In this document: in pieces, positions 10,976-18,636 of the stretch
How positions within the stretch are numbered: the first letter of the stretch is position 1
How the letters are laid out: the number at the start of each line of letters is the position of its first letter
DNA from: Ideonella alba
GTDB taxonomy: Bacteria; Pseudomonadota; Gammaproteobacteria; Burkholderiales; Burkholderiaceae_C
DNA: 64,000 nt
Assembly (NCBI RefSeq): GCF_018069875.1
Contig: NZ_JAGQDF010000001.1
Coordinates: forward strand, 496,001 to 560,000
Direction: 5' to 3'
Translations under genes and position numbers: made by a program
Notes under the pieces: model-generated
Database searches by the model: none
What the model saw: only the letters and a program-made list of their open reading frames with translations
Told to the model about the DNA's origin: nothing

Positions 10976-11500
10976 TCAGGCCGGCACCGTCAGATCGCGC
11001 AGCCGGGTGGGCCCGGCGGCGCGCTCGATCTGCTCGCGCAGCGGCCGGCAGCGGCCCAGCGCGAACAGCGCCTCGGCGGCCACGAACAGCGGGCCGACCA
11101 GCAGCCGGGTGAGGTCGTCGATCGCGTCGGCGCGCCGGCCCTCGTAGTAGTGGCCGGCCCATTGCGCCGACCAGCCCATCAGCAGCGCGCCGACACCCAC
11201 CACCAGCCACGAGCCGGTGGCCGCCAGCGGGGTGGCCAGCGCCAGCAGCAGGGCGTTGAGCAGGGTGGCCGCCACGCCCAGGCCCACCTGGCCGCGCGAC
11301 AGGTACCAGGGCGTGGTCAGGCACCACAGTGCCCAGGCGGGGGTCCAGCCGCTGTCCCAGCGTGGGCGTCCGAGCAGCACCCCCAGCGCGAACACCACCA
11401 GGGGCACCCCCACGGCATGGGTCAGGATGTTGCGCCGGTCGCGGTGCAGGCGGGCGTACTGCACCAGCAGGTCGGTGGCGGGTTGGAAGACGGTGCGCAT
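10976..11500 (-). CDS. DUF962/Mpo1-like membrane protein
   Basis: A 174-residue membrane protein of the DUF962 (YGL010w/Mpo1-like) family. The N-terminal LLVQYARLHRDRRNILTHAVG motif with its conserved histidines is visible, followed by several hydrophobic segments. Yeast Mpo1 is a dioxygenase in fatty-acid alpha-oxidation; a bacterial equivalent role is possible but unproven. The ATG at 11500 is preceded by a good GGAGA ribosome site, so the open frame from 11527 is not used. Confidence 0.82.
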   Translation of the reverse strand: MRTVFQPATDLLVQYARLHRDRRNILTHAVGVPLVVFALGVLLGRPRWDSGWTPAWALWCLTTPWYLSRGQVGLGVAATLLNALLLALATPLAATGSWLVVGVGALLMGWSAQWAGHYYEGRRADAIDDLTRLLVGPLFVAAEALFALGRCRPLREQIERAAGPTRLRDLTVPA

Positions 11501-11572
11501 GGGTGTCTCCTCGGCGGCTCGAGGCACGATGCCTGGATCGTAGCGGTTCGGCAGGGGCTTGTGCAGGTCGAT

Positions 11573-12610
11573 TCAGGATACGGGGGCCTGCAACGCCTGG
11601 CGCAGACCGTCGGCGCTGGGCCATTCGCCCGGTGGCGGCCAGACCCCCACCAGTGACAGCATGCGCTCGTTCAGCGGCGTGGGCACGCCGTGCTCGCGGC
11701 CCAGGCGGACCACGGCGCCGCACAGGTCGTCGATCTCGGTGCGCCGGCCCTGGGCCAGATCGTCGGCCATGCTAGAGCGCGCCTGCGGGTCGATCCGCAG
11801 CATGCGCCGCGCCAGCAGGCGAAACAGCCAGTCGGGGGCCTCCAGCAGGGCCGGCAGGCGATGCGGCGGCAGCGGCGTCATGCGCGCCGGGGTGATGCCG
11901 GCGGCGGCCAGCGCGGCCAGGGCCTCGCGCTGCAGCGCCGCCAGGATGCGGCGGTAGCCGCGGTTCATCAGCTCCGCGCGCAGCGGCAGGCCGGAGAGGG
12001 CATTGACCGGGTTGTTCAGGTTCAGCAGCAGCTTGCCCCATTGCACCGGCCGCATGTCGGCGTGGCGCGCCAGTGGCAGGCCGGCGTGCGCGAACAGCGG
12101 TGCCAGGCGCTGCACGACGGGCGCGTCCTGGGCGGCCAGCCGCCCCGTGGTGCCGCGGTGCAGGTGGCCCGGCTCCAGTTCGGCCACATTGAACGGCACC
12201 ATGCCGGTCAGCCAGTCCAGGCGCGGCGCCAGCGCGCGGGCCTGGCCGGCCTGGTCGATGCCGTTCTGCAGGCACAGCACCGGCGAGCCCGGCGGCAGGC
12301 GCTGGGCCAGCGCGCGGGCGGCATCGGCGGTGCCGCTGCACTTGACGGTGAGCAGCGTCAGGTCGGGCAGCAGGCCCGAAGGCACGCGCTCGTGCAGGTG
12401 CAGCGATTCGGCCGGCAACTCCACCGGTGCGGCCTCGATGTCGGTGGCGCGCAGGCCGTGGCTGCGCAGGGCGTCGAGCATGCGGCCGCGGCCGACGCAG
12501 TGCACCACCGCGCCGGCGGCCTGCAGCCGCGCGGCGAGGAAGGCGCCCACGCTGCCGCAGCCCATGACCAGCACGGTGGCAGGTGGAACCGGGTTGTCGT
12601 CATCGGCCAT
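11573..12610 (-). CDS. 2-dehydropantoate 2-reductase family protein (PanE/ApbA-like)
   Basis: A 345-residue NADPH-dependent ketopantoate reductase-family enzyme. The N-terminal Rossmann motif is VLVMGCGSVGAFLAARL. LQNGIDQ and the catalytic-lysine segment WGKLLLNLNNPVNALSGL match the family. The ATG at 12610 is chosen; the longer open frame is antisense to the dCMP deaminase. It could be the pantothenate-pathway PanE or a paralogue acting on another 2-oxo acid, because this family often has several copies per genome. It diverges from the deaminase gene across 27 bp. Confidence 0.88.
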   Translation of the reverse strand: MADDDNPVPPATVLVMGCGSVGAFLAARLQAAGAVVHCVGRGRMLDALRSHGLRATDIEAAPVELPAESLHLHERVPSGLLPDLTLLTVKCSGTADAARALAQRLPPGSPVLCLQNGIDQAGQARALAPRLDWLTGMVPFNVAELEPGHLHRGTTGRLAAQDAPVVQRLAPLFAHAGLPLARHADMRPVQWGKLLLNLNNPVNALSGLPLRAELMNRGYRRILAALQREALAALAAAGITPARMTPLPPHRLPALLEAPDWLFRLLARRMLRIDPQARSSMADDLAQGRRTEIDDLCGAVVRLGREHGVPTPLNERMLSLVGVWPPPGEWPSADGLRQALQAPVS

Positions 12611-12637
12611 GGGCCAAGCGTACCCCGGCCATGGGCT

Positions 12638-13183
12638 ATGCTGGCGGCCGTGAATGACGTGAACAAGGCCCTGATCGACTGGCATTCGATGTTCATGGGC
12701 GTGGCCCTGCTGGCCTCGGCCCGGTCCAAGGACGGCCGCACGCGCAATGGCGCCTGCATCGCCAGCACCGACCACCGCATCCTGGGCGTGGGTTACAACG
12801 GTCTGCCGCGGGGCTGCTCGGACCAGGACCCGGTCTACTGGTCCGACCAGGACGACGACCCCTTCCTGTCCCGGCACAGCTACGTGGTGCACGCCGAGAT
12901 GAACGCCATCCTCAACTGCGTGACCCTGCCGCTGACCGGCAGCCGGATCTACACCACGCAGTTTCCCTGCCCGCGCTGCACCCAGTCGATCATCCAGGTC
13001 GGCATCACCGAGGTGGTCTGGCTGCGCCGCAAGCCACACCAGCAACGCTCGCAGGAAGCCGCGCTGAAGATGCTGGGCGACGCCGGCGTGCGCATCCTCA
13101 GCCTGGCCGAGGCCGACCTGCGCGCCGACGCCTGGGTGCAGGCGCTGGACGGCTACCTGCAGGGCGCGGCGCCCCGGGCCTGA
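12638..13183 (+). CDS. dCMP/cytidine deaminase-family zinc protein
   Basis: A 181-residue deoxycytidylate deaminase-like enzyme, which would make dUMP from dCMP for thymidylate synthesis. Zinc ligands are His85 in HAEMNAI with Glu87 as proton shuttle, and Cys111/Cys114 in PCPRC. The product also has SKDGRTRNGACI and GYNGLPRGCSD, typical of the dCMP deaminase subgroup. The ATG at 12638 is chosen; an in-frame GTG at 12650 is an alternative that removes four residues. No ribosome site is evident. Confidence 0.9.
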   Translation: MLAAVNDVNKALIDWHSMFMGVALLASARSKDGRTRNGACIASTDHRILGVGYNGLPRGCSDQDPVYWSDQDDDPFLSRHSYVVHAEMNAILNCVTLPLTGSRIYTTQFPCPRCTQSIIQVGITEVVWLRRKPHQQRSQEAALKMLGDAGVRILSLAEADLRADAWVQALDGYLQGAAPRA

Positions 13184-13291
13184 GAGCGGGGAGACGGCCG
13201 GCCTTGGCCCGGCTTATCCGGCCTTGGCGGCGGCCTGCGGCGGCGCACCATCGGCAGCCATGCGGTCCCTGCCGACCGCCAGGAGCCTGCG

Positions 13292-13606
13292 ATGCAACCC
13301 CACGCCCCCACGCACACCCCCACCCGTCCGCCGGTCGCTCCGGTCAGCCTGAGCCGGGCACCGCTGCTGCCGCGTCGTCTGCCGCTGGCGCGCGGCGCGT
13401 CGATGGCCGACCTGCTGCGCTTCCAGGCCCTGATGGCCGGCGAGGGCCAGACCGTCCAGGTGGCGCGCATGTGCTACGACCGCCCCTACGCCTTCGACTG
13501 CATCGCCAGTGCCCATGCCAGCGCCAGCGATCCGCTGCGCCGCCTGGCCCTGCACCTGTTCCGCGCTTACGAGCAGGACGCCGACCCGCGGCATCTGCAC
13601 GCCTGA
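13292..13606 (+). CDS. Small hypothetical protein
   Basis: A 104-residue predicted protein I do not recognise. The N terminus (residues 1-35) is rich in proline, histidine and threonine and looks disordered. The C-terminal half, from MADLLRFQALMAGEG to the HLHA end, is more ordered and helical, with VARMCYDRPYAFDCIASAHA. An AGGAG site 6 bp before the ATG supports translation. It stands alone between the deaminase and metallopeptidase genes. Confidence 0.5.
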   Translation: MQPHAPTHTPTRPPVAPVSLSRAPLLPRRLPLARGASMADLLRFQALMAGEGQTVQVARMCYDRPYAFDCIASAHASASDPLRRLALHLFRAYEQDADPRHLHA

Positions 13607-13718
13607 GTGGCGCCCACGCCGCGACCGGGGGTGATCCGCCCTTGGCGCGCCGGCCCGGGCCTGCGCAGAATGCCGGTGGGGGAGGCCGTCGCCTTCGCCA
13701 CGGCAGGAGGCAGGCACC

Positions 13719-14612
13719 ATGCGCTGGCAAGGACAACGACAGAGCGACAACATCGACGACCGGCGTGAGGCCGGTCCGGCCGGCGGGGCTGGCCCGGGCC
13801 TGCGCCTGGGTGGCGGCCGCGGCCTGGGCCTGGGCACGATCGTCGTGGCCCTGCTGGCCAGCTGGCTGCTGGGCATCAACCCGATGACGGTGCTGGGCGT
13901 GCTGGGTGGCGGGGCTGAGCTGCCCGCGGCGGCGCCCGCCACCGGCAACGTCGGCCGACCGAAGGCCGGCGACACCGAGGCCGCGTTCGTGGCGGCCGTG
14001 CTGGGCAGCACCGAGGATGTCTGGGGCGGCCTGTTCAAGTCGGCCGGCTCGATCTACGAACCGCCGACGCTGGTGCTGTTCCGCGGCAGCACGCCCACCG
14101 CCTGCGGCCGCGGCGAGGCGGCGATGGGGCCGTTCTACTGCCCGGGCGATCGGCAGGTCTACATCGATCTGGCCTTCTACGACACGCTGCGCAGCCGCCT
14201 GGGCGCGCCGGGCGACTTCGCCCAGGCCTATGTGATCGCCCACGAGGTGGGCCACCATGTGCAGAACCTGATGGGCGTGACCGACAAGGTCGACGCGATG
14301 CGCCGGCGCAAGAGCCCGGCCCAGGCCAATGCGATGTCGGTGCGGGTGGAGCTGCAGGCCGACTGCCTGGCCGGCCTGTGGGCGCGCCAGTCGCAGCAGG
14401 CCCAGCGCTGGCTGGACCAGGGCGATATCGAGGAGGCGCTGAACGCCGCCAGCCGCATCGGTGACGACGCGCTGCAGCAGCAGGCGCAGGGCCGCGTGGT
14501 CCCCGAGACCTTCACCCACGGCAGCAGCCGCCAGCGGGTGAGCTGGTTCCGCAAGGGCCTGGAAGGCGCGCAGCTGCGCGACTGTGATACGTTCGCAGCC
14601 AGGGAGCTGTAA
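13719..14612 (+). CDS. Neutral zinc metallopeptidase, YpfJ family
   Basis: A 297-residue membrane-anchored protein of the putative neutral zinc metallopeptidase family (YpfJ-like). The start MRWQGQRQSDNIDDRR is characteristic, followed by one membrane segment (GTIVVALLASWLLGI, about residues 43-57). The active-site HEVGHH has His175, Glu176 and His179. FYCPGDRQVYIDLAFY upstream is also conserved. A GGAGG-like site precedes the ATG. Peptidase activity is predicted from the HExxH motif; the substrate is unknown. Confidence 0.9.
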   Translation: MRWQGQRQSDNIDDRREAGPAGGAGPGLRLGGGRGLGLGTIVVALLASWLLGINPMTVLGVLGGGAELPAAAPATGNVGRPKAGDTEAAFVAAVLGSTEDVWGGLFKSAGSIYEPPTLVLFRGSTPTACGRGEAAMGPFYCPGDRQVYIDLAFYDTLRSRLGAPGDFAQAYVIAHEVGHHVQNLMGVTDKVDAMRRRKSPAQANAMSVRVELQADCLAGLWARQSQQAQRWLDQGDIEEALNAASRIGDDALQQQAQGRVVPETFTHGSSRQRVSWFRKGLEGAQLRDCDTFAAREL

Positions 14613-14649
14613 GGGGGCGGATCATCGGCCCCCCTATCGGAGGGCCGCG

Positions 14650-15060
14650 ATGCGGCATGCCGGACGGAGCAAGGCCCTGGTGGCCAGTTGGGTCGATTTC
14701 CTGCCGCCGCCGCTGCGCGCGCAGGCCGAGTCGCTGCGCCGGCAGGTGCAGCAGGCCGGCCCCGAGCTGACCGAATCCATCCAATGGGGCAAGCTGGTCT
14801 TCTCGATGGACGGCCTGGCGGTCCTGGCCCTGATGCCCGCGCGCGGACACCTGAACCTGCAGATGCTGCAGGGCGGCGCCTGGCCCGAGGCGGTGCTGGC
14901 CGAGCGGCCGGCGCTGCGCGGCGCGCGCCAGTGGCGGCTCGATCCCTCCGATGTGGTGGATCCGGTGCTGCTGGAGATGGTGGTGTCGGCGGCCCTGGTG
15001 CAGGCCCGCGACCGCGCGGCCGAGCGGCCACCTCGGGTGCCGCGCGAGGATCCGGTCTGA
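14650..15060 (+). CDS. DUF1801 (YdhG-like) domain protein
   Basis: A 136-residue cytoplasmic protein of the DUF1801 fold. The pattern of a short helical start, ESIQWGKLVFSM and ALMPARGHLNLQMLQG matches that family, whose function is unknown. The ATG at 14650 has a GGAGGG site 6-7 bp upstream, which favours it over the open frame from 14584. It follows the metallopeptidase by 37 bp and could be co-transcribed with it. Confidence 0.7.
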   Translation: MRHAGRSKALVASWVDFLPPPLRAQAESLRRQVQQAGPELTESIQWGKLVFSMDGLAVLALMPARGHLNLQMLQGGAWPEAVLAERPALRGARQWRLDPSDVVDPVLLEMVVSAALVQARDRAAERPPRVPREDPV

Positions 15061-15094
15061 GCAGGCCCGTCAGGGGCCCCGCACCCTGCCGGGA

Positions 15095-15382
15095 TCAGGC
15101 GGCGGGCGTGTCCACCGGGCCGCGCAGGTGCAGCCAGTCGCAGCGCAGCGTGCCACGGCGGTGCAGCCGGGCGCGCAGCCCCACGTAGCTGCGCGGCACC
15201 AGCAGCGCCAGCGCGCAGGCCACCACGCCCCAGGGTTCGTCCAGCAGCAACTCGGCCGGCGCGCCCAGCCAGCCCATCAGCCACACGGTCAACACACCGT
15301 CCCAGGTGTGGAACTCGAGGGGACGCGCGTCCTTGTGGTCGAGCAACCAGTGGTGGATCGCGCTCAGCTGCATCAGCGTCAT
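15095..15382 (-). CDS. Small hypothetical membrane-associated protein
   Basis: A 95-residue protein. Residues 25-65 are hydrophobic (GVLTVWLMGWLGAPAELLL then WGVVACALALLVP), so one or two membrane segments are likely, with a basic tail (LRARLHRRG). An AAGGAG site 7 bp before ATG 15382 supports it. It follows lldD on the same strand after 89 bp. I do not recognise a family. Confidence 0.6.
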   Translation of the reverse strand: MTLMQLSAIHHWLLDHKDARPLEFHTWDGVLTVWLMGWLGAPAELLLDEPWGVVACALALLVPRSYVGLRARLHRRGTLRCDWLHLRGPVDTPAA

Positions 15383-15471
15383 GGGGCACTCCTTGGCGTG
15401 CCACCATGCTCGCGTGGCCGCGCTCGGTGCAAGGACCGGAAAAACGGTCGTCCGAGCGGGCAGTTTGATCC

Positions 15472-16626
15472 TCAGGCGGTGGGGAAGGAACCCGGCAGCA
15501 GAATGTCCCTGCCGACATCCGTGATTCGGGTGTGGCCGCAGAAGGCCATCGTCACGTCCAGCTCCTTGTGGATGATCTGCAGCGCCTTGCTGACGCCTTC
15601 CTCGCCCATCGCGCCCAGGCCGTAGACCATCGCCCGGCCGATGTAGGTGCCCTTGGCGCCCAGCGCCCAGGCCTTGAGCACATCCTGCCCGGAACGGATG
15701 CCGCCGTCCATGTGCACCTCGATCCGCGAGCCGACCGCGTCGACGATGCGCGGCAGCGCATGGATGCTGGATTCGGCGCCGTCGAGCTGGCGCCCGCCGT
15801 GGTTGCTGACGACGATCGCGTCGGCGCCGGACTCCACCGCCAGCTTCGCGTCCACCTCGTCCATGATGCCCTTGAGGATCAGCTTGCCGCCCCACTGCTG
15901 CTTGACCCACTCGATGTCGGGCCAGGACAGGCGCGGGTCGAACTGCTCGTTGGTCCAGGAGGCCAGCGAGTTCATGTCGGTGACCGCCTTGACATGCCCC
16001 ACCAGATTGCCGAAGGTGCGGCGTTTCGTGCCGGCCATGCCCAGGCACCAGCGCGGCTTGGTCATCAGGTTGATGATGTTGGCCAGGGTGGGCCGCGGCG
16101 GGGCGGTCAGGCCGTTCTTCAGGTCCTTGTGGCGCTGGCCGATGACCTGCAGGTCCAGCGTCAGCACCAGCGCCGAGCAGCCGGCGTCCTTGGCGCGGCC
16201 GATCATGCGGGCCATGGCCTCGCGGTCGCGCATCATGTAGAGCTGGAACCAGAAGGGCGCCGTGGTGTGGGCGCGGATGTCCTCGATCGAGCAGATGCTC
16301 ATCGTCGACAGCGTGAACGGGATGCCGAACTTCTCGGCCGCCTTGGCCGCCAGGATCTCGCCGTCGGCGTGCTGCATGCCGGTCAGGCCCACCGGGGCGA
16401 TCGCCACCGGCATCTTCACCGCCTGGCCGACCATGGTGGTGGCGGTGCTGCGGTTCTCCATGTTGACGGCCACGCGCTGGCGGAACTTGATCGGCTGGAA
16501 ATCGCTCTCGTTGGCGCGGTAGGTGCCCTCGGTCCACGAGCCGGAATCGGCGTAGTCGTAGAACATCCGCGGCACCCGCTGCTTGGCCAGCAGGCGCAGG
16601 TCTTCAATCGTCGTGATCACCGGCAT
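15472..16626 (-). CDS. lldD: FMN-dependent L-lactate dehydrogenase / alpha-hydroxy-acid dehydrogenase
   Basis: A 384-residue FMN enzyme that oxidises L-lactate to pyruvate and passes electrons to quinone at the inner membrane. It has the family start (FYDYADSGSWTEGTYRAN), FMN-contacting IAPVGLTGMQHADGE, and the catalytic His/Arg in VVSNHGGRQLDG, followed by VHMDGGIRSGQDVLKA and YIGRAMVYGLGA. An AGGAGA site precedes ATG 16626. A LysR-type regulator lies 79 bp upstream on the same strand. Related hydroxy-acid substrates such as mandelate cannot be excluded, but LldD fits best. Confidence 0.93.
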   Translation of the reverse strand: MPVITTIEDLRLLAKQRVPRMFYDYADSGSWTEGTYRANESDFQPIKFRQRVAVNMENRSTATTMVGQAVKMPVAIAPVGLTGMQHADGEILAAKAAEKFGIPFTLSTMSICSIEDIRAHTTAPFWFQLYMMRDREAMARMIGRAKDAGCSALVLTLDLQVIGQRHKDLKNGLTAPPRPTLANIINLMTKPRWCLGMAGTKRRTFGNLVGHVKAVTDMNSLASWTNEQFDPRLSWPDIEWVKQQWGGKLILKGIMDEVDAKLAVESGADAIVVSNHGGRQLDGAESSIHALPRIVDAVGSRIEVHMDGGIRSGQDVLKAWALGAKGTYIGRAMVYGLGAMGEEGVSKALQIIHKELDVTMAFCGHTRITDVGRDILLPGSFPTA

Positions 16627-16705
16627 GTCGTGTGTCTCCTGTGGGCCGGGATGCTAGCGGCAGCGGCCCGGGCAGGCGCCGGAAAAGTTTTCGGGGCGGA
16701 CCGGA

Positions 16706-17608
16706 TCAGCTGGTCAGCGCCGCGCCCTGGGCCACCGCGTCGGCGGCGGCGCGGCTGACCCAGTCGGCCACCAGCAGCACCGCGGCGTCTTCGTTGCAGC
16801 GCGCCAGACGGTAGGCGAAGGCCGAGACGCTGCCCGGGGTCCGGCCGGCGCCCAGCAGCGGCTGCAGGCGACCGGCGCGCAGCCAGGCGCGGGCGATCGA
16901 CGGCCGCGCCAGCGCCACGCCCTGGCCGCAGGCGGCGGCTTCCAGCGTCATCCCCAGGTCGACCAGTCGCGGGCCGCGGTCGGGCTCGGGCCAGTCCAGG
17001 CCCTGGGCGCGGAACCAGGGCAGCCAGGGCTCGGCCGGGGTGCGCAGCATCGGCAGCGTGCGCAGCAGTTCGATCGAGGCGGCACTGTCCGCCAGCAGCG
17101 CCGGGCTGACCAGCGGCAGCACCGGGTCGTGCATCAGCAGCTCACCCTCGTCGGTGGCCAGGTAGCGCACCTCCAGGTCGGGGTCGCTCAGCGGGCCCTC
17201 GAGGTAGGGCACGGTCAGCGTGATCTCGAGCTCGATGTCGTCGTGGACGCTGGTGAAGTCGGGCAGCGCCGGCACCAGCACCTCGCGCGCGAAGGTGGGT
17301 GGCGACGACAGGCGCACCTTCTGCCGCCGCTGCGCGCTGCGCCGGTGCAGCGGCACCGCGGACAGCAGCGTCAGCGCGGCGCGCACCTGCTCGAGGTACT
17401 CCTTGCCCACCGCGCTGAGCGACAGCGCCTTCGGGCCGCGCAACAGCAGCGGTGTGCCCAGCAGGTCTTCGAGCGAGGCGATGCGCTTGCCGATGGCGCT
17501 GGCGGTGACCGACAGCTCGTCGGCGGCGCGTTCGAAGGTGCCCAGTCGCGCGGCAGCCTCGAAGGCGCGCAGCGCGTCGATCGAGGGCAGGCGCAGGTCG
17601 TCGGCCAT
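16706..17608 (-). CDS. LysR-family transcriptional regulator (GcvA-like)
   Basis: A 300-residue LysR regulator. The N-terminal winged HTH reads SIDALRAFEAAARLGTFE through AADELSVTASAIGKRIASLE, typical of the GcvA branch. A periplasmic-binding-protein-like effector domain fills residues about 90-295. Placed directly upstream of lldD on the same strand, it is a candidate regulator of lactate use. Its ATG is only 9 bp after the hemerythrin stop, so hemerythrin, lysR and lldD may share a transcript. Confidence 0.92.
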   Translation of the reverse strand: MADDLRLPSIDALRAFEAAARLGTFERAADELSVTASAIGKRIASLEDLLGTPLLLRGPKALSLSAVGKEYLEQVRAALTLLSAVPLHRRSAQRRQKVRLSSPPTFAREVLVPALPDFTSVHDDIELEITLTVPYLEGPLSDPDLEVRYLATDEGELLMHDPVLPLVSPALLADSAASIELLRTLPMLRTPAEPWLPWFRAQGLDWPEPDRGPRLVDLGMTLEAAACGQGVALARPSIARAWLRAGRLQPLLGAGRTPGSVSAFAYRLARCNEDAAVLLVADWVSRAAADAVAQGAALTS

Positions 17609-17617
17609 GCGGGCGGG

Positions 17618-18127
17618 TCAGGCCGCGGCAGGCTGCTCGGCGGGCGTGGTCGAGCAGCTGCTGCCGCCGCAGCCGGTCTGCGCTTCCTCCGCCACCGGCG
17701 GCCGGGCCATCAGGCCGGTGGCCGGGTCGAAGCCGACCTGCTGCAGGTGCGAGGCCAGCGCGGCATCCATGCTCTGGGCGTGCTGGACGAACCACTTGGC
17801 CAGCTCGGGCAGCACGCGCGTGAGCGGGCCGAAGTCCTGTTCGTCCTGGGCCAGCCGGGTCACCTCCTGCATCAGCTCCAGCACCTGGGCGTGCTGGTAG
17901 CTGTGGCAGTTCTCGGGGGCGAAGCCGGACGCCGCCATCCAGCGGTCTTCCTGGCCGAAGTGGCCCACGGTGTGCTCGACCAGCTGCCGGTAGGCCGCCA
18001 GGCCCTCGGCCGGCGAGCGGGCCAGGGCGTCTTCGGCGGCGGCCAGCAGATCGACGAACTCCAGGTGGGTCTGGTCCATCTCGGGGTGGTCGAGGGCGAT
18101 CTCGGGACTCCAGTGCAGCGAGGCCAT
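17618..18127 (-). CDS. Bacteriohemerythrin
   Basis: A 169-residue non-haem di-iron O2-binding protein. The start (SLHWSPEIALDHPEMDQTH) is typical of bacteriohemerythrins, and the iron ligands lie in EHTVGHFGQED (HxxxE) and CHSYQHAQ (HxxxH) on a four-helix core. The ATG at 18127 fits the family; the open frame from 18235 adds an unrelated tail. Unusually, the protein continues past the fold with a cysteine-containing tail (TGCGGSSCSTTP). That tail could bind a metal or form a disulfide, but its role is unknown. Confidence 0.88.
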   Translation of the reverse strand: MASLHWSPEIALDHPEMDQTHLEFVDLLAAAEDALARSPAEGLAAYRQLVEHTVGHFGQEDRWMAASGFAPENCHSYQHAQVLELMQEVTRLAQDEQDFGPLTRVLPELAKWFVQHAQSMDAALASHLQQVGFDPATGLMARPPVAEEAQTGCGGSSCSTTPAEQPAAA

Positions 18128-18222
18128 GGCAGCGGGTTCAGGCAGTCGGAATGGCGCCGATTGTCGCCCAGGCGCGGTGGCGGCGGTGTGCGCTGGCTCA
18201 GGGGCGGCTACCATCGGCGGCG

Positions 18223-18630
18223 ATGTCTGCTCCACCCGTCACCCCCCCGGTCACGACCTCTCGCTGGCCCTGGGCGCGGCCACTGTGGCTGCTGGCGGGC
18301 GTGCTGGCCCTGTTGACCGGCATCGTCGGGATCTTCCTGCCGCTGCTGCCCACCACCCCCTTCGTGCTGCTGGCGGCGGCCTGTTTCGCCCGCGGCAGCG
18401 CGCGCTGGGAGGCCTGGCTGCTGGGCCACCCGCGCTGGGGCCCGATCGTGCGGGACTGGCGCACCCATCGGGCGGTGCCACTGCGCGCCAAGCAGCTGGC
18501 CACCGGCATGATGACCGCCAGCAGCCTGTGGGCGCTGTGGGCCTTGCCCACGCCCTGGTGCTGGGTGCCGGCGGTCTGCTGCAGCGCCGTGGCCGCCTGG
18601 ATGTGGTCGCTGCCGACCCGGCAGCGCTGA
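18223..18630 (+). CDS. DUF454 (YbaN-family) inner-membrane protein
   Basis: A 135-residue membrane protein of the DUF454/YbaN family, function unknown. It shows the family block GIVGIFLPLLPTTPFVLLAA followed by CFARGS, then WLLGHPRWGPIVRDW and two further hydrophobic segments near the C terminus. The start at ATG 18223 removes the antisense-like extension of the open frame. The Ser/Thr kinase gene begins 6 bp after its stop, so the two are probably co-transcribed. Confidence 0.88.
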   Translation: MSAPPVTPPVTTSRWPWARPLWLLAGVLALLTGIVGIFLPLLPTTPFVLLAAACFARGSARWEAWLLGHPRWGPIVRDWRTHRAVPLRAKQLATGMMTASSLWALWALPTPWCWVPAVCCSAVAAWMWSLPTRQR

Positions 18631-18636
18631 GCACCG

